Shown here in pieces: positions 25,035-35,797 of a stretch of 64,000 nucleotides of DNA. The notes beneath the pieces are model-generated. The model was not told the origin of the DNA, did no database searches, and saw only the letters and a list, made by a program, of their open reading frames with translations. Source of the DNA: Rhinopomastus cyanomelas (lineage: Eukaryota > Chordata > Aves > Bucerotiformes > Rhinopomastidae); assembly GCA_013400115.1 (NCBI GenBank), contig VXBP01010393.1:186001-250000 (forward strand), in the 5' to 3' direction. The position numbers and the translations under genes were made by a program. Position 1 is the first letter of the stretch, and each line of letters opens with the position of its first letter.

Positions 25035-25265
25035 CGAAGCCCTTAAACTGAAGGGGTTTATCATTAAATCCCAGACACTCTGAAGCAACAGAACGACCCG
25101 AGGTTTAGCTGAACCAATTAACTGATACAATCCACAACTGCCGCTTCCTTAAACGACGAGCAGCATCTTGCTTTCCGCTCGTGTCTCACTCTGAAAGTGC
25201 TATTCTAAACACTTTAATCTAATTAACTCTCTGAGACCGAGAATCTGTTGAAGGAGCTCAGGTGA
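25035..25265. promoter_or_regulatory. Candidate conserved non-coding element
   Basis: GGTTTATCATTAAATCCC, ACCAATTAACTGATACAATC, CTTCCTTAAACGACG and CACTTTAATCTAATTAACTC are dense homeodomain-like words in the most AT-rich part of this region. Confidence 0.35.
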
Positions 25266-28200
25266 TGGGAACAGGATGTTGCAGTACATGGTGCCAACCA
25301 AGAAGAAAGATCTCTAGGGCTGTCAGGATGAGGGACGACATCCTTAGGATACAGCGGTTCCAAGTCAGGGAGGCCCCTGCTGGCTGACCTGCTGCTCTTC
25401 TAAAACACAGCCATCAGGAAAAGCATTTCCAGGACACAGTGGCCATGGTCCTCATCCAGACAGTGAAGGTGAATGAACGGGGGGCATGTGGCTGAGACCA
25501 CAGCAAATCAGAGACAACAGGGAAGCTGACGCAGACACATGGGGGTAGACCAGGCGGAGCGCTCCCCAACCTCAAATGCATCACCCTGCCAACACAGAGC
25601 ATCCCCTCAGTCTGCCAGAAGGTCCCTTTGGAGGTTTCCCTGCCTGTTGTGACGCAGCACGGAGGGAGTGTCCTGACCACGGGCTGTTCTGCACAGGCAG
25701 ACAAGTCAAGCTGACGCTGGAACGTGCCCAACGTGGAGCTCGATGCTGCAGAGCTCTGCCAGAGCAGGTAGCAGAGCGTCCCCATGGCAATGACCTTGCA
25801 AGAGTTTGTTAGGGGAAATTACAGGAGTGCAGACCTTGATGAGTTCAGTGGGAACGGAACAGCCAGTGGGTCGGTCTCTCCCGTGAGCCTGAAGGAAGCA
25901 CCACAGTACAAAGGGAACAGCCATGGTGCTGAAACAGGTCAAAGAGTGGGGTGTGTAACGAGTCACTGGAATGTCATCTCCCAGTGCTTCTGTCTAGAGA
26001 TCAGCAGTGAACCAGGGGCAGCATCACGGATTAATTCTGATGGGCCCTTGTAATCTTCTGAAACAAAGGATGAGACATTCTACACGATGCTGCGAACGAC
26101 AGACAGAAAGGAAGCAGATTAAACGGCACATTTGCTGCTGCTGCTTGAGGCCGCGGTGCTGACTCTCACAGCCCACACGCTTTAGGCGATTTCAGATCAG
26201 GACCACGATGGAGGTCTGGTGCTTACAGCCCGAGGCACGTACTGAAGCTGCCCAAACCAAACAGCCCAGCACATCAGCCCGTGGGGGCTGGCTAACGCAC
26301 GTCAGGCTGGGATAAGGCCGCAGCAGTCCGGGCAGCACTGCTCCCTGCCTGCCCCAGCCCTGACACTGGGCATCCCTCACCAGTCTGTTGGTCTGGAGGG
26401 CGTGAGGGGCAGTCCCACGCCACACATAGAGGGAATCTGTGCTCCCCTGGTACTCTGAGACTCCAGCTAGATGCAGGGATGAGATGAGGGCATTGAGGGC
26501 ATCTTAGTTTCTGAGCTGCTGCATAAGCAGATTAACTTTACGTGTGGCTGATCCACGGAGAAATGATCAGCAGGAGTCCCTGACAAAGACAGATCTCTCC
26601 CCGACTCACATTCTGCTTGCTCACAGCAAACACGCTGGCTGAGGTTATTTACATGACCTGTCTTCTCTTCTCTGACTTGCATCATTTCACCACTCAACCT
26701 CCAGCCTGGGTCGCAGCCATCTCATTAAATCAGCCCCATTGCTAAGCAGCCATGACGGGCATTTTGCTTCCTGATCGCCCAGCTCCCCCCAGGAACGCTC
26801 AATGCCAACCACAGACCACTGGGAAAACAGTTCCGGAGGCAGAAAATCAAACCAACCATCACTTCTCATCAGAGGAGCAAGAACTGAACTTCTAACATGC
26901 CCTCCAAGAAGGAAGGAGCGAGGCCACAAGGCACCAGCCCCGCTCTGCTCTCGGGAAGGGAGGAGCCGAGTCTTGAGAGCAGTCCTGTCTCTCCCAGCCA
27001 GCAAGTGCTTCGAGGGGCTGCTCTGCTCCTTGGCAAGCTCACGTGTGCGACGTGTGCTGCAGGAGGAAAGCAGGAGGAGAGGGGTGGAGGTATCTCCCAG
27101 GGAGAGAAAGCAGCTACAGCTATTCAGGATGCTTCCCTGTGCTGAACTGCCCCCTCCCAGAGCCCAGCACGACGCAGCCCCTCCACTGCAGTGCTCACAA
27201 GGACACCCCGGCAACGGGGCAGCCCGGCCGACCTCGCGGATCTTCCCTTTCTCACTCCTGTGAACGCTCCCCGCAGTCACGGCTCGTCTCCAGCGCCCTT
27301 CCGATGCCCTGCGTGGTTTGAGTCAGCTCACCCCAAACTGCCAGTCCAGGCAGCTCTGCTGAGGCTAATGGAAATTTACTGCGGCGTGCTCAGCGGAGTT
27401 ACTCCAGCCTCACACCATGGCAGTGGGAGCACAATCGACCCTCTTGTTCTGCATCTCTTGGCTCGGAGGCCCTAATTAGGCTGAACATTTGAGAAAAGAA
27501 TGGAGTGACGAGCGGGAAGCTCTCTGGCACTTCCAGAGCAGCTTGAAGCGGGTCCGTGGCAGAGGACAAGGAGCACAGGCAAGAGCGGGAAGAGTCACGC
27601 GCGCACAGAGTGGAACAGAGCGAAGGGAACAGGACTTTTCTCCAGCAGCATGACTGACATGAACTGCAGCCTCACGCAGCTCATCAAAGACTGCCCGCGC
27701 CGTGCCCCGGACGGACACGGCACTTCTGGCCAGCTCCAGCTTCCAAGGGCAAAGGCACCCCCTGGACTTAACGGACTGTTTGCTCTTGAAATCTTATCCC
27801 ATTTCGGACCTGTGTCAGCTTTCCTTAACCTGGCTCGACAGTCCTTTTGCCTTTGGGGAAGCATCTACACACCATCTCCTTCCACTTCCTTTACGATTAG
27901 AGAGCCCGGGACTTCACTGCAGTGATTTTACAGTCCTAGAAGAGGCTGGGGAAGCCACTCACTGCACCTTAACGGCCGCCTCCTGCACGCTGTCCCACCG
28001 CTGCTTCTGCAAACCGTGCCGACCTGATCCACATCCAGGGACACCAGAGAGCTGGGAGGTTGCTGCAAAGAGTTTCCTCTCTCCTCTTCCTCCTCCTCCC
28101 CTGCACTGGCTGTGCAGCTCACTGCTGCCTGGAAGGTTCCCGGCACGCACAAGTCCCAGGGCAGGTGACCCCTGTTCCGGGAGCGCGGTCGAGGCCAGCC

Positions 28201-28639
28201 CAGTGCTGGAGAGGCAGTAAATACCAGTTGCTGCTCTTTCCCCGACACCCAAGTCCAACTAGCAGCACACACCTCTCGTGTAACTGAAAATACGTTGACG
28301 CGCACGGGCGGCTCGCCTGCTCCTCAGCTCAGTGACCCCGGAACGCCAGCTCGCAGGGCAGTAATCTGCCATTATCCTGATCAGTAGTTCCTCACTCAAA
28401 GCCTGTCTTCCCTGCTGTGGAGGAAGAAACAACCACGGGAGAGGAAAAGTCCTTTGCAGTCCACCTGTGGCACCCCCCTGCTTGGTTTCTGTCTTGTTCA
28501 GGCCACAGCAAGGTGTTCCTACACCACACCGGGGAACACCAACCCCTCTTCCCAGACTGTCTTCCACACACAGAGCATCGATCCCTGACAGTCAGTTTGC
28601 AGCTTTCTTAGGCTACAGACGAAAAATCCAAACCTGCCT

Positions 28640-29035
28640 AAAGGCTGAGGGAGCTGGGCCTCCTGAGCTGGAAAAAAGGAGCCTGAGGGGTGACCCTGTG
28701 AATGTTGATCAATATGGAAAAGGTGGGTGTCAGGAGGATGGAGCCAGGCTCTGCTCAGGGGCACCCAGTGACAGGACAAGGGGCAGCGGGTGTGAGCTGG
28801 AGCAGAGGAGGTTCCACATCAGTGTGAGAAGGACCTTGTTCCCAGGGAGGGTGCCAGAGCCCTGGCAGGGGCTGCCCAGGGGGGTTGTGGAGTCTCCTTC
28901 TCTGGAGACCTTTCAAACCCACCTGGCCATGTTCCTGTATGACTGGATCTGGGGGTATCTGCTGTGGCAGGGGAATGGGACTGGATGGTCTTTCGAGGTC
29001 CCTTCCAATCCCTGATGATGTGGGATTCTGCAAAG
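28640..29035 (+). repeat. CR1 LINE copy, sense, well preserved
   Basis: The sense frame reads the end of CR1 reverse transcriptase: GCELEQRRFHISVRR, then VPEPWQGLPRGVVESPSLE. The 3' UTR follows with GGATGGTCTTTCGAGGTCCC and ends in GATGTGGGATTCTG. It is 5'-truncated, as is usual for CR1. Confidence 0.93.
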
Positions 29036-29607
29036 TAGGGATCAGCTCTGCCAGTGAAATCGGAAGAAGCAGCGGCACGAGGAGCTGGGACGTTCCCACG
29101 CTCACACAGAGGACTCTTAACCACACGACTGCGTCTCAGAGCTCTGTCCCTGGAACTGCCAGAGTGTCGGTGGCAAAGAGCAGCAGCCATTTGTGTGTAA
29201 GTTGGGAAAAGCAGAATGAGCCAGGCCCTGGCCCTGCTGCTCCCGTGCTCCCTGCTGCCCAGCGAGCTCTCGTTCAGTCTCTTCAGCCTTAATAAGCGTT
29301 TGGTCTTAAATGCTGATTTTATCGCAGCCTGGTACTTAGGCTGTAATTGATGAACACCTTCTGCAGAGGTTTTATAGCCCTGGCTAGCAATGGGAAATCT
29401 CCCTTCAGCGCTTGTGCAGTTGGCTCTTCCCTTCATCACTGCGGTGCCTGGCACCATCTAGTGCCCAGATGCCAGGCTGGCCCTCACCTCAGCTCTGCCA
29501 GGGCTGCTGCTTGTCAGCCCTACTGGAGGAACTAATTCCCAAGGCTGCTGGTCCAGCTGCCTTGGGCCAGGCACAGAGCCCCTCTGTAAGGCAGGGGGTG
29601 GGCAGGA

Positions 29608-29825
29608 CAAATTTTAAACCACAGAACCCCAGGACATTAGGGATTGGAAGGGACCTCGAAAGGCTCTCCAGTCCCATCCCCCTGCCACAGCAGGATCCCT
29701 AGATCCAGCTGCACAGGAACACGGCCAGGTGGGTTGGAAACGTCTCCAGAGAAGGAGACCCCACAACCCCCCTGGGCAGCCCAGGGCTGTCACCCTCACC
29801 ATGAAGAAGTTCCTTCTTGAGCTCA
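29608..29825 (-). repeat. CR1 LINE 3' end, antisense
   Basis: CCCAGGACATTAGGGATTGG, CACCTCGAAAGG-type junctions, CACAGCAGGATCCCTAGATC and CTCCAGAGAAGGAGACC match the subfamily of the 20661 copy. The element stops near CACCATGAAGAAGTTCCTTC. Confidence 0.88.
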
Positions 29826-31917
29826 ACAAGCCAGTGGTTCAGTCCGCAAAATGCAGAAACCTCCTGCTCCTGCAGCTTCGCAGTGGCTCCGCTGTGATCC
29901 TCACAGGGCTGCTCCCAGAGCCAAGGCAGGGAGCAGCGGGCAGAGAAGAGCTGCTCTCCCCTGTCCCCACCTGCAAATCCAGCGCACAACCAGGACAGGA
30001 TGAGATTCCGTCAGGTGAATCTTTCCAGGTCGGGATTTGAGGCGTGGAGCAAATTCCCAGCGACACTTCAGTGCCTTGTGAACTTGGCCTTAAGCTATCA
30101 GCAAATTTAGTGCAGGAAACAGCAAACACAAACGCGCCACCACCCCAACTGCCTCATAAATGAGTGATCGTAGCAGCACTTGTATTATCACACTACTCCA
30201 TCTAAGGAGAGGTCTCACAGGAGCCCCTCTGGAGCCAGCAGCCGTTCATCAGAGCACCTTGCTCAACACACTGGGATAAAGGACCCAGCTGCCTACCAAA
30301 CCTGCACGGAAACACTCACCACCCCTTTTTCTTCATGTGACCCTCCAAGAATGTTCCTGGCTGTAGCAGGGCCTCTGAAACCTGGCACAGCAACACTCCC
30401 TCGAGCTAGAGAGGCCTTTGCTCGTGGCCTACGGAATCTCATTTGTATTTGGTGGAGTGCAATTTAAATTATTATTTTCCTTCTCTGCTTGTGTTCCCCA
30501 GCAACAAAACCCCCCAGCGACCGAGCAGGAACGTGCTGTGAAACCACAGCCACGCTGCAAGACAAAAGAACCGCATCACCGCAGCGTGAGAACGCTTGTC
30601 TTCACTCCTGCCGAGCCCCAGCTGCTTCTGCACAACCTTCGCCCTCTAGAAGCAGCGAATCCTCCAAGCTTTCTGCGCCTCCTCAGTGCCCACAGCTACA
30701 CTCGCTGGGGCGGAAATGCTGCTGCAAGGACCTTCTCCAGGATCCCAAACAGCACTGAACCTCCCTAGCTGCTCCTCACGACCAGACGTGCTCCTGCTCC
30801 CGGCCGGTGTGGGAGTATCCGGCCACGCGCTGTCCCCTGGAGATGGGTGCCCTGGCTTTGCTGCTCCATGAGGCAATCGCACACGTGTTTGTGTTGTAAG
30901 AGATCGAGTCTGATCCTGGATTACTTATTCTCAGACAGCTTTCCAAATCTCAGATGCTCACAAATCAGCTGAACACCATTTCAGCTATCAAAACCCCACG
31001 GACTGCACTGCGCATTCTCTTCCCGCTGTTCTCGGTGCCATCCTTATCCTCCCAAGATAAAATTGAACCTTTTCCTTACAAGGCAACGCGCCTCGTGCAT
31101 TGCAGCCGAAGTCACGTTCTCTTCCAGAAGTGGGAAAGATGGGGCTGAGGTGCTTAACAAATCAAAATCAAACCAAGGCAGCAGGTCTGTGTCTCCTTGT
31201 GGGCCTCTGCCCAGGTTCATCACCCTTTGCCTTCCCTTAAGCATCTGGCTGGGTTTGCACAGCCGTCATTCCTGCTGCACGTTGCCCTCTGCCCCTATAA
31301 AACACCTCCTTGCTGAGCAGATCTACCCAAGGCCGTGCTCAGAAGCCTGAGCTGGTGGGCTGCCTGCCTGCCGCTGTACTCAGCAGCCTCCCTTCTCATC
31401 GCCAGTCAAACACGCTCTCGATGGATGACCACGGCGTCTATACAGTTGTGCAAACACAGAAAACTAGAGCTAAGGAAGAAACCAGCAGCAGCACAGGACT
31501 GGAGCGGCCAACAGGCTCTACTTGGTGCTCACAGAACACCCCAAAGTCTCATCAGCTCTCATTATGACCATTGCTCTCGTGAAGGAGAAACCAAACTGCT
31601 TAATACATTCAGCTCTAAGGGAACTAGGTGGTAGTCAACTGCAAGACAAGGGGATTTGAAGCATCTCTCTCATTCACTAGCGGTACATCACACAGAAAAA
31701 ACAACCCCAAACACCCCACCAGTCCCTGCTGGAGCGCAGCTGGTATTTTTAATCCTTCAGCTGCAGCGAAAGGTTGGCAGGCGCTGCTGCTCACTTTGAC
31801 AGTCGCTGAGTTTACCGACAGATGGAGTATGGTAATCGGGTTTGGAACAGACAGGGCTGGTCTCAGCTCTGTATTGGGAATGTTTGGGAAAAACAGACTT
31901 GTAAGTAAGAGAAAAAT

Positions 31918-31990
31918 TGTGCTGGGCACTGGGGAGGCCTCCTCTCGAGTACTGGGGCAGTACTGGGGCCTTCTCAAACACAATTAGTAT
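31918..31990 (+). repeat. Short CR1-like fragment
   Basis: GTGCTGGGCACTGGGGAGGC and CTCGAGTACTGGGGCAGTAC resemble an internal part of CR1 ORF2. It is short and degraded. Confidence 0.45.
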
Positions 31991-32647
31991 TTGAAAGACT
32001 TTCTAATACTTCTGCTTGAGCTCAAATCTAAGCTGTCCCTCGGAACCTTCCTCCTGAACACCCCACTACTGCATTTTAGAGAGCAACTGTCCTCCGAGTT
32101 AAGTTATGCACCAAAAAACCCCAAACATTTCCATTTCTCTTTGTTCAAAAACCTGCTTCCGATTCTCACGGGGTCGGAACACTTGACTGAACAACCACCC
32201 TGCCTTCGCTGGTTTGATTGATACAACGACGACACCCGACTCCAGCTCTAAAACCACCAGGGAAGGCGCTCTGAAACTTTCTAACTTCAGAGCTGAAACA
32301 ACAAAGAGGGAAAGTAAATAATCAGCAATTCCTCTGCCAAGCGAAACGTCTGAAGGGAAAATCAAACATCTCGTTATGCGTTTCACCAGCAAAAGCACCC
32401 TGCTTAGCGAGAGCCCCAAAGGGAACGGCTGCGACTTGCCTGTGGATGCAGGGGAGCAGGAGGATGCCGGAGCGCCCGATGCGCCGCGCAGAGGCTGGGC
32501 CTGGGGAACTGCAGGTACTTGGAAGTCAGCGTGCGCCTCCTTCACAGCCAGCGAGGCCTCCGGGAGCCCTCTGCTCAGTGCTGGACGTGCCCTGGATCCT
32601 TACGAGGAACCGATGAAACGCATTTTCCCCTCGACTAGTGTAGTCCT

Positions 32648-32674
32648 GGAGCATCCAGCGGCGCTGGATGCTCC
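32648..32674. other. 27-bp perfect palindrome (13-bp arms)
   Basis: GGAGCATCCAGCG is followed by one central G (32661) and then its exact reverse complement CGCTGGATGCTCC. It lies in DNA with no recognised repeat. Confidence 0.9.
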
Positions 32675-33581
32675 CGTTGCCATTTTGACCACTGCAGGCA
32701 TTTTCCTGGTCCGCCGCTGCTCCCACACAGAGCAAACTCAGCTGAGGGGGACTCCACTGCTCAAACAGCCCAGCACCTAGAGACACACCAGGAGAGAGGA
32801 CACTTTCAGGCCCTGACGGTGAACTGCAAGGCACGCCAGAAGAACACCCTGCTCTGGGCTGCCCGGCAGATCAGAACAGCAGGTTCTTAGCTTAAGAGGC
32901 TGCTGTGAATGTTTTGTTATGAGGGCTTACACCAAATAGGGCTTCGTGCACCTCTGCTTACATCTAGCTCTAACCACCTTTCCTTGGGAAAGGCTGACAC
33001 CTTCCAGAACAACTACTGTCTGGTACCAATATCATGATGGCAACTGCGCAGCGTGCACCGGCCAGGAGCTCACGGTGGGAACCTCAAAGAGACAGAGAAG
33101 CCAAAAGAAACCAGAAGTGGAGCTGAAGATGCCCAGAGATGTTACTCCAACCCTCCATGTGAGATCCCAGCTGGCAGCTCGGGAGGAGGGGGCAGAAACA
33201 GAACCTTCCCCCGCCCAGGAAAAGAACAAACTAGGGCTGGATCATGGTTGAAATTAAACAGCAGAATTAATCAGAGAAAGAAAACTGCCTGGTGTTGCCT
33301 CACCTCCCAGCTATGCAAAGGCAGCCACAGAAGACGAGGAGGGTCAGTTCTCACCCAGGCTGACTCTGCTCCCCAGTGTGAGGGGACCGCCCTCTGCCAG
33401 CTCCAGAGCTGGGAGCTGGCACAAGGTCTAACAGAAACAGCTAAAATGGGAGAAGAGGAAATACCACCCAGCACTACGTGAAGGGACATTTCTGAGCACA
33501 CTTTGAGAGGCTGGCAAGAAATCAGTGTGTGCGTGCAGTCCAGGTAGAGCTCTGAGCTCAGATCTTTATGTTTAAATTAAT

Positions 33582-34080
33582 AATAGAGTCCTAGAAGGGC
33601 CTGGGTTGGAAGGGACCTTAAAGATCACCCAGTTCCGACCCCCCCGCACAGGCAGCGACACCGTCACTACAGCAGGTCACTCAGGGCCACAGCCAACCTG
33701 GCCTCCAACACTGCCAGGGATGGGGCAGCCACAGCTGCCTCGGGCAACCGGTTCCGGCATCTCAGCAGCCTCACAGCAAAGAATTTGTTTCTCATGGCCA
33801 ACCTCAGTCTCTTCTCTTCAAGTCTGGAATGTTCCCTTTCCCCTTGTCCTCTCACTACCACCCCTGTCAAAAGCCCTTCCCCAGCTTTCTTGTAGCCCCG
33901 TTCAGAGACTGGAAGGCTGCTCAAAGGTCACCTGGGAGCCTCCTCTTCTGCAGGCTGAACAACCCCACCTGGGTCAGCCTGTCTTCACAGGGGAGGTGCT
34001 CCAGCCCTCTGAGCATTGGAGCTGCTCTCCTCTGGATACCTTCCACGAGCTCCATATGTCAGGGACTCCAGAATTGCTTT
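33582..34080 (-). repeat. CR1 LINE copy, antisense, older subfamily
   Basis: AATAGAGTCCTAGAAGGGCC, GGTTGGAAGGGACCTTAAAG, GGCCACAGCCAACCTGGCCT and AGCCTCCTCTTCTGCAGGCT identify a CR1 different from, and more diverged than, the 20661/28640 group. Confidence 0.9.
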
Positions 34081-34762
34081 TACACTATTTAAACACTCTG
34101 AACCTCATGAGAAAGAACTCAGAACATTCAGACAGAGCAAGCTCCACAGAGCAACGCAAACCCCTGGAACTGCCCACCTTCACAACAGAGGAAGTTTTCC
34201 TAGAGTTCAAATGTGAATCTGCACTGCCACCGGCACAAAGTGGATTGGCAAATTAATTGGCTACCTGTGCAGCAGCGATTAAAGGTGCCAAAACACAACT
34301 ATCAGTATGAAATACGGTTCAGGGATCTACGTGCTGTGACACCACTATCACAGCTCACAGGTCCTGCACAGCATGTGCTGTGCCTCAGGAAATAACTGCA
34401 TCCTGAGCCTTATCCCTGCACTGCCATTCTTTTCCTTCCCTTTAGCAGGAAAACTGACTCCTTCTGTTTTGCCCACATCCTTCTAAAACATTTTGGAACC
34501 TGACAGCACCCTGCTTGTGCCATGCTGCACCACAGGGCTGACCCCAGAGCCACCTGTGAGGGGCTTGGCCACGGGAAAGCAGCACAGCTATTAAACACCA
34601 CTGTGGGGAGAAGAACTACATGTGAAACATCTCTGAGGTGGCAAAACCTCACCCCCATGACTCAGTTACGATATCTCACCTCACATGTGAAACTGTCTTG
34701 GGAACAGCCAGGAACCCACTGAACAGGGAAGGTCAAACCATTCCTGTTCCCTTCTCCCCCTG

Positions 34763-35112
34763 TGTCTTGAGAAAAGCAGCCTCTGGGGAGGCCTTATTGC
34801 AGCCTCCCAGCACCTGAAGGGGCTACAGGAAAGCAGAATAGGACATTTTACAGGGCTCTGTAGGGACAGGAGGGGAAATGGCTTTCAGCTCAAAGAAGGA
34901 AAATTGAGACGAGATCTGAGGCAGAAATCTCTCCCTGTGAGGGTGATAAGGCCCTGGAACAGGCTGCTCCGGGACGCTGGGGCTGCTCCATCCCTGGCAG
35001 TGTCCAAGCCTGGATGAGGCTGTGAACACCCTGGTCTGGTGAGAGGCGTCGCTGCCCCTGGCAGGGGGAGCTCTGAGGCCCCTCCCAGCCCAACCCAGTT
35101 TGGGATTCTAGT
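34763..35112 (+). repeat. CR1 LINE copy next to the GOLM2 promoter, sense
   Basis: GGGGAGGCCTTATTGCAGCC, CAGCACCTGAAGGGGCTACA, GCAGAAATCTCTCCCTGTGA and CCCTCCCAGCCCAACCCAG mark the end of CR1 ORF2 and its 3' UTR. It stops about 360 bases before the GOLM2 ATG. Confidence 0.9.
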
Positions 35113-35280
35113 GGAGTGTGGGGCCACAGGACTGCGAGTCTGTGCTTTACCCGAGGATCCCTTGTACAGCAGCTCACTCCTCACTCACTCACCCGATCCC
35201 TCGGAAGCTCCTTCCAGCGGACCTCGATGCCAGCCGCCCCCCCGCGCTCCCGCTGCCCTCGTCTGCCAGCCCCCCCCAAC

Positions 35281-35376
35281 ATGGCGGGAGCGGCAGCGGC
35301 CACGACAGCGCGGGCGGGGCCCAACCCCCGACACCGCGCTGTTCCTCGTTCCCTGCGGTCCCTCGGGGCCCTCTGA
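35281..35376 (+). other. Possible uORF 1 in the GOLM2 leader (31 codons)
   Basis: An ATG inside the YY1-like element opens a 31-codon frame ending in TGA at 35374-35376, 94 bases before the GOLM2 ATG. It matters only if transcription starts upstream of 35281; YY1 elements often sit in the first transcribed bases. The encoded peptide has no recognisable similarity. Confidence 0.3.
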
Positions 35377-35378
35377 GG

Positions 35379-35396
35379 ATGCGCCCGAGCTCCTGA
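35379..35396 (+). other. Possible uORF 2 in the GOLM2 leader (5 codons)
   Basis: ATG CGC CCG AGC TCC TGA lies 75 bases upstream of the GOLM2 start and two bases after uORF 1. It is likely inside the mature leader unless the leader is shorter than about 95 bases. Confidence 0.35.
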
Positions 35397-35470
35397 GCCG
35401 CGCCGGTGGCCCTCCTTCTCCCCGGTGAGGCGGTGAGCGGGTGAGGCCCCCGCCCCGCGGCCTTACCCCC

Positions 35471-35797
35471 ATGGTGGGCTTCGGGGCCAACCGCAGGGGC
35501 GGCCGGCTGCCTTCGCTGCTGTTCGTGGCGCTGCTGGCCGTCATCGCCGTCCTCGCCTTCAACTGCTGGAGCGCCTCGTCGCGCCAGGCCCTGCTGCAGG
35601 AGGAGCTGGCCGAGCTGCAGAGCCAGGCCAAGCGCACCGAGGTGGCGCGGGGCCGCCTGGAGAAGCGCAACTCGGACCTCCTGGGCAAGGTGGACTCGCA
35701 CAGGAAGCAGCTGGAGCAGAAGGAGGCCGACTACAGCCACCTGAGCAGCCAGCTGCAGGCCAGGGACGGCCAGGTGAAGAAGTGCGAGGACAGCAAG
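35471..35797 (+). CDS. GOLM2: GOLM2 coding exon 1 (residues 1-109)
   Basis: This exon encodes the cytosolic tail, the membrane anchor (about 13-33) and the first part of the luminal coiled coil, ending ...KKCEDSK. The ATG at 35471 is chosen because it gives MVGFGANRR, the family start. The open frame extends ten codons upstream to a GTG, but that part is not conserved. The start context has C at -3 and G at +4, so it is only moderate. The donor is GTAAAG at 35798, phase 0. Confidence 0.95.

Larger units (their letters stand above)
21123..28635. other. Intergenic or intronic stretch without a gene
   Basis: No coding exon, RNA gene or clear transposon is visible. Motif-rich blocks at 21455-21725 and 25035-25265 are listed separately. 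Open frames here show no domain. Confidence 0.55.
29826..33580. other. AT-richer non-coding stretch
   Basis: This interval is less GC-rich than its surroundings. It contains the small CR1 piece at 31918-31990 and a 27-bp palindrome at 32648-32674. Two opposed 119-codon frames at 31624-31987 show no similarity to a known family. Confidence 0.55.
35200..35470 (+). promoter_or_regulatory. GOLM2: GOLM2 CpG-island promoter and 5' UTR
   Basis: This TATA-less, C/G- and CpG-rich stretch continues into exon 1. It contains AACATGGCGGGAG at 35278-35290, close to the YY1 initiator element that commonly lies just downstream of transcription starts. The start site itself is not determinable by eye but is probably near 35250-35290. 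A CR1 copy ends about 90 bases upstream, which limits the core promoter to this short interval. Confidence 0.65.

Noticed and set aside
31624..31987. Two opposed 119-codon frames in AT-richer DNA
   Set aside because: No similarity to a known family, no splice context, and the 3' end overlaps a CR1-like fragment.
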